A program made the translations under genes and the position numbers. Below are positions 35,348 to 37,922 of a DNA stretch of 37,922 nucleotides, one piece after another; the first letter of the stretch is position 1; each line of letters starts with the position of its first letter. The stretch is from positions 1-37,922 of the forward strand of contig JANBTH010000091.1 in the NCBI GenBank assembly GCA_027578815.1. The letters run 5' to 3'. The stretch is from Coemansia sp. RSA 1804. Its lineage: Eukaryota > Kickxellomycota > Kickxellomycetes > Kickxellales > Kickxellaceae. The notes beneath the pieces were generated by a model. The model was not told the DNA's origin, ran no database searches, and saw only the letters and a list, made by a program, of their open reading frames with translations.

Positions 35348-37324
35348 ATGTATAGAATCTTACTTTTTATTATATTTTTTATCTCGTTGTTCTCGGGCGC
35401 ATCGGCGTTCGAGATCAGACTGCGTCCGGCGGTCGGAGTTGTTGCGGTGGGCGGTGTAGCGGCAGCGGTTGCCCACGAGGGGTACATTTACTGGACTCGG
35501 CCAGAGCACGAGTATTGCCTCTACCGCCTCGTATTTCGTACTCTCCCGCTGAACTTTTTCAAGCGCAGAGGCCCGCCCACCGATCTCATTGTGGTGCCTG
35601 GGCGGCCAGTCACGGCTGACGAGGACGGCAGCTGTGCGCTGGGGCAGGGAGCGCCACTTTGCCTTGTGGTTGCCCTAATTGCGCTTGGCAGGAGACGCAG
35701 CAAAAGTCCAAACGGCAGCAGCAGCAGCAACAGCAACAACGCCAGCGCTAATATTGGCTGCGAGGACGCGGTTTATGACAGTGGCAGCAACGACAGTAGC
35801 AGCTCTGGCGGCGGCGACTTCAAGGTTAGCAACAGCGACAACAGCAGCACTAACGCCGGTTGCGAGAGCTACGGTTACGACAGTTGCAGCAACGGCAATG
35901 ACAGCAGCAACGACAACAACAACAACAATGGCTGTAACTCCGAGAGAAATGCCAACTGTACTGGTGGTAACAGCAGCAACCCTGGCTACACATATTCCGG
36001 TTGTAATGGCAGCAGCTATAGCAACAGATACGATGTCAGCTGCAATGACGACAACAGCAGCAACATTGCTAATACCAACAGCAAGGAAACCGGCTGTGAC
36101 GGCAGCAATAATAGCGGCAGCGCCAATGGCAACTGTAGCGACAGCAGCGGCCGCGAGGAGACCGGCTGCGAGTATACCGACAACAGCGGCAACGGCAGCA
36201 CCGGTCTCAGTAACGGTAACGGCAGCTTTGAGGATAGCAGCAGCAATAACAACAGCGCTGACGCCGATTCCGAGAACTACGGTTACGACAGCCACAGCAT
36301 TACCGACGAAAGCGTGGACAGTGGTAGAGTCGGCGACAGCGGCAACAACACCTGCAGCAACAGTAATGACAGCGGTAACGACAGCAGCAACAACGGCTGC
36401 ATTGACGCGAGCTGCGAAAACAACGGTAGCGGTAACCCCGGCGCCTGCGACGCTGAAAATGTTGTTAATGTTAGCAGCAATACCGATATATCCAACATCG
36501 GCAGCAGCAATGACGCTAGCAACGGTGTTAGCAGAAGCATTGGCAACGGCAACGAGAAAACCGGCTATGACAACACTGACAGCACTAGCGGTTGCGATAA
36601 TAGCGGCGGCGCCGATGACAACTGCAGCAACTGCAGCGACTGCGAGGAGGCTGGCTGCGAGGAGGCCAACCACAACGGCGACGGCAACTCCGACGGCGGC
36701 AAGGTCACAATGGTAAGTTTGCTCTGCAATGCTAATATCACCAAGTCTGATGCCTCTGATACAGATAAAGCGGCCCCTACTATGCGGGCACCAGTTACCG
36801 CAACTTTGTTAGATGGTGCGAGCAGGCCAAATCAAGGTCTGGACTCCTCCCACCGACTTTCAACTTTCCGGTTTCTGCCCCGCAACAGGGACCGCGTCTG
36901 TAGAGAAAAGAGCGGCATTGAAAGGTGTAGCAGCGGCAATATTAATTGTGACTTGTTTGCTGGTGCTGATAGGATGTTTAGCTTTGGCTGCTTTGATGAC
37001 AAGCAGCTAGAGTTGAGCCTGCCTGTCAAGCCATTTGACGGTTGTGGCGATTGTGGCGATTACGAAGATTACGACGATTACGACATCGTCTCCATTCAGA
37101 GCGAGTACTCTGAGAGGGCCATCGATACCCTCAAACGCAAGGCCAAGGAGGTGCGCCGCAAGGCCTCGATGGCCTTCAGAGAGCCAACCGATGCGCGCCC
37201 TTCTGCTGTCCCTGGCATGTACCAGGACAGCCTGGCTGCTGGCAGCCAGACCAGCCTTCTTGGCGGGAAGGGCAGGCGGAAAGCCCTGGCGAAGAAGGTC
37301 TCCAGGATCTTTAGCAAGCGCTAG
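35348..37324 (+). CDS. secreted or membrane-anchored Ser/Asn/Gly-rich protein, gene model uncertain
   Basis: From the ATG at 35348 the frame encodes 658 residues. A signal peptide (MYRILLFIIFFISLF..., likely cleaved after Ala20) leads into a conserved-looking domain (about 21-115, with GYIYWTRPEHEYCLYRLVF and TDLIVVPGRPVT). Residues about 120-455 consist almost entirely of Ser, Asn, Gly and Asp with regularly placed Cys and many N-x-S/T sequons. The C-terminus has a DYEDYDDYD acidic-Tyr patch and a strongly basic tail ending SRIFSKR. I do not recognise the family. Between 36713 and 37010 the model is doubtful: a perfect intron signal set exists, and a strong membrane helix is encoded in another frame (see findings). 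AATAAA lies at 37401-37406. It could be a cell-wall or surface protein. Confidence 0.6.
   Translation: MYRILLFIIFFISLFSGASAFEIRLRPAVGVVAVGGVAAAVAHEGYIYWTRPEHEYCLYRLVFRTLPLNFFKRRGPPTDLIVVPGRPVTADEDGSCALGQGAPLCLVVALIALGRRRSKSPNGSSSSNSNNASANIGCEDAVYDSGSNDSSSSGGGDFKVSNSDNSSTNAGCESYGYDSCSNGNDSSNDNNNNNGCNSERNANCTGGNSSNPGYTYSGCNGSSYSNRYDVSCNDDNSSNIANTNSKETGCDGSNNSGSANGNCSDSSGREETGCEYTDNSGNGSTGLSNGNGSFEDSSSNNNSADADSENYGYDSHSITDESVDSGRVGDSGNNTCSNSNDSGNDSSNNGCIDASCENNGSGNPGACDAENVVNVSSNTDISNIGSSNDASNGVSRSIGNGNEKTGYDNTDSTSGCDNSGGADDNCSNCSDCEEAGCEEANHNGDGNSDGGKVTMVSLLCNANITKSDASDTDKAAPTMRAPVTATLLDGASRPNQGLDSSHRLSTFRFLPRNRDRVCREKSGIERCSSGNINCDLFAGADRMFSFGCFDDKQLELSLPVKPFDGCGDCGDYEDYDDYDIVSIQSEYSERAIDTLKRKAKEVRRKASMAFREPTDARPSAVPGMYQDSLAAGSQTSLLGGKGRRKALAKKVSRIFSKR
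35709..36712 (+). repeat. degenerate trinucleotide-rich (AGC/AAC/GGC) coding region
   Basis: About 1 kb built from AGC, AAC, GGC, GAC and related triplets with imperfect longer units (for example N/C-G-C-E..G/Y motifs). Because of this composition it is open in the Ser/Asn frame, in the Ala/Thr frame and on the opposite strand. The Ser/Asn frame is continuous with the signal-peptide exon. Confidence 0.8.
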
Positions 37325-37922
37325 TAATGTATTTCCTAGGTTTCTCTTAGATTTTCTCTCTGTTTCCTCTTGTGTTATTAAAGTTCAAATCGGTTTTAGA
37401 AATAAAATGGAATTTTAAAGTGGAAATACTGTTTGACGCCAACGAAATCGTAAGCATACGTTCTCCCACTTGGCTGTACAGAACTATAGTCAATGTAGGT
37501 AGGTTCCATTAAAGCAAGTGCACATGTTGGTATGTCTGTGCCTGTGTGTATTGCATGAAAATTAAGCAAGAGAAAGATGTGCACTCTACAGATAGAGTTA
37601 TAAATAACACCCCATGATATATTAAGGCAAGTTATATTCAACAGTAACAGCCAAAGCATTAAAACTGGGCTGATGGAGGTTAATGCTGCTCTGCCACAGT
37701 CAAAAGATTAAATTTATTGAGATTCTTCAAGTCGCATACCCATTATCAGCACAGATGGTGCTATTGCAGAGCCAGGCGTTTTGCTATTCAGCACGGAATA
37801 CATTGTACTGTGACATATGGTCAATTGAGATTAAACTAATCTAGTTTTTTTTTTTGAACCAGCAAAGTAAAGGACTTCCTAGAATAGAAAAACGCACGGT
37901 TCAGCCGCTCGGCTGTAAATCA
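37325..37922. other. 3' flank to window end, no gene assigned
   Basis: Contains the AATAAA of the preceding gene (37401-37406) and AT-rich sequence including a T homopolymer near 37846-37855. A minus-strand frame of 87 codons (37396-37659) is not convincing as a gene. Confidence 0.4.

Noticed and set aside
37396..37659. Minus-strand 87-codon frame near the window end
   Set aside because: The C-terminal part looks somewhat protein-like, but the frame overlaps the 3' flank of the preceding gene, is AT-rich and matches nothing I recognise.
1..37922. tRNA or rRNA genes, CRISPR arrays, transposon ends
   Set aside because: Reading both strands for GGTTCRA-type T-loops, spaced direct repeats, transposase or reverse-transcriptase motifs and long terminal repeats gave nothing supportable. 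A tRNAscan or repeat search was not possible here.

Overview
The window reads as nuclear DNA of a filamentous, early-diverging fungus. This is an inference from gene content and style: compact genes with few, classical spliceosomal introns (GTAAGT donor, CTAAC branch site), pyrimidine-rich leaders, AATAAA poly(A) signals, and a set of fungal families (Slm1-like F-BAR/PH protein, ZRT3-type ZIP, Mug70-like CBS-PB1 protein, SNZ/PDX1, yeast-type V-ATPase subunit f). A PD-(D/E)XK relic of the 'AAA-ATPase-like' type, a NUP153-like zinc-finger nucleoporin and the receptor pair would suit Zoopagomycota such as Kickxellales (Coemansia-like). I cannot confirm the species. It is a draft assembly: one 77-N gap lies inside a coding tandem repeat.

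Layout. 1-70 (-): start of a gene with a mitochondrial-presequence-like N-terminus, divergent from MLH1 (478-3030, +). 3474-6026 (+): two tandemly duplicated seven-helix receptor-like proteins. 6488-9153 (+): a spliced gene with four CBS domains, a PB1 domain and a C-terminal membrane anchor. 9453-9716 (-): an 87-residue V-ATPase Vo subunit f / RNASEK-like protein. 10200-13869 (+): a NUP153-like protein with an acidic N-half, 129-bp tandem repeats (gapped) and five RanBP2-type zinc fingers. 14993-17303 (+): a ZIP zinc transporter with a GC-AG intron and a Cys/His-rich loop. 18415-20286 (+): an Slm1/2-like F-BAR/PH protein, convergent with 20383-21255 (-), a PDX1 paralogue lacking key catalytic residues. 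22141-22461 (+): a PD-(D/E)XK relic, convergent with 22564-24075 (-), an HxxxDG acyltransferase. 25063-30405 (+): a full-length ABCC transporter sharing its upstream region with the acyltransferase. 30470-31306 (-): a phosducin-like protein (PhLP1 type), divergent from 32190-33131 (+), a canonical PDX1. A gene-poor 2.2 kb follows, then 35348-37324 (+): a signal-peptide protein with a long Ser/Asn/Gly-rich region and an unresolved gene model near its 3' end.

Themes. (1) Canonical and degenerate PDX1 copies lie about 11 kb apart, an arrangement that recalls the plant PDX1/PDX1.2 enzyme-pseudoenzyme pair. (2) Each of the two receptor genes has an upstream ATG whose short reading frame runs into the main start codon, suggesting shared translational control. 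(3) The acyltransferase and ABCC transporter could form a modify-and-export pair. (4) Several true starts differ from the longest open frame: spliced first exons at 6488 and 14993, and ATGs downstream of TTG-initiated frames at 3474, 18415 and 35348.
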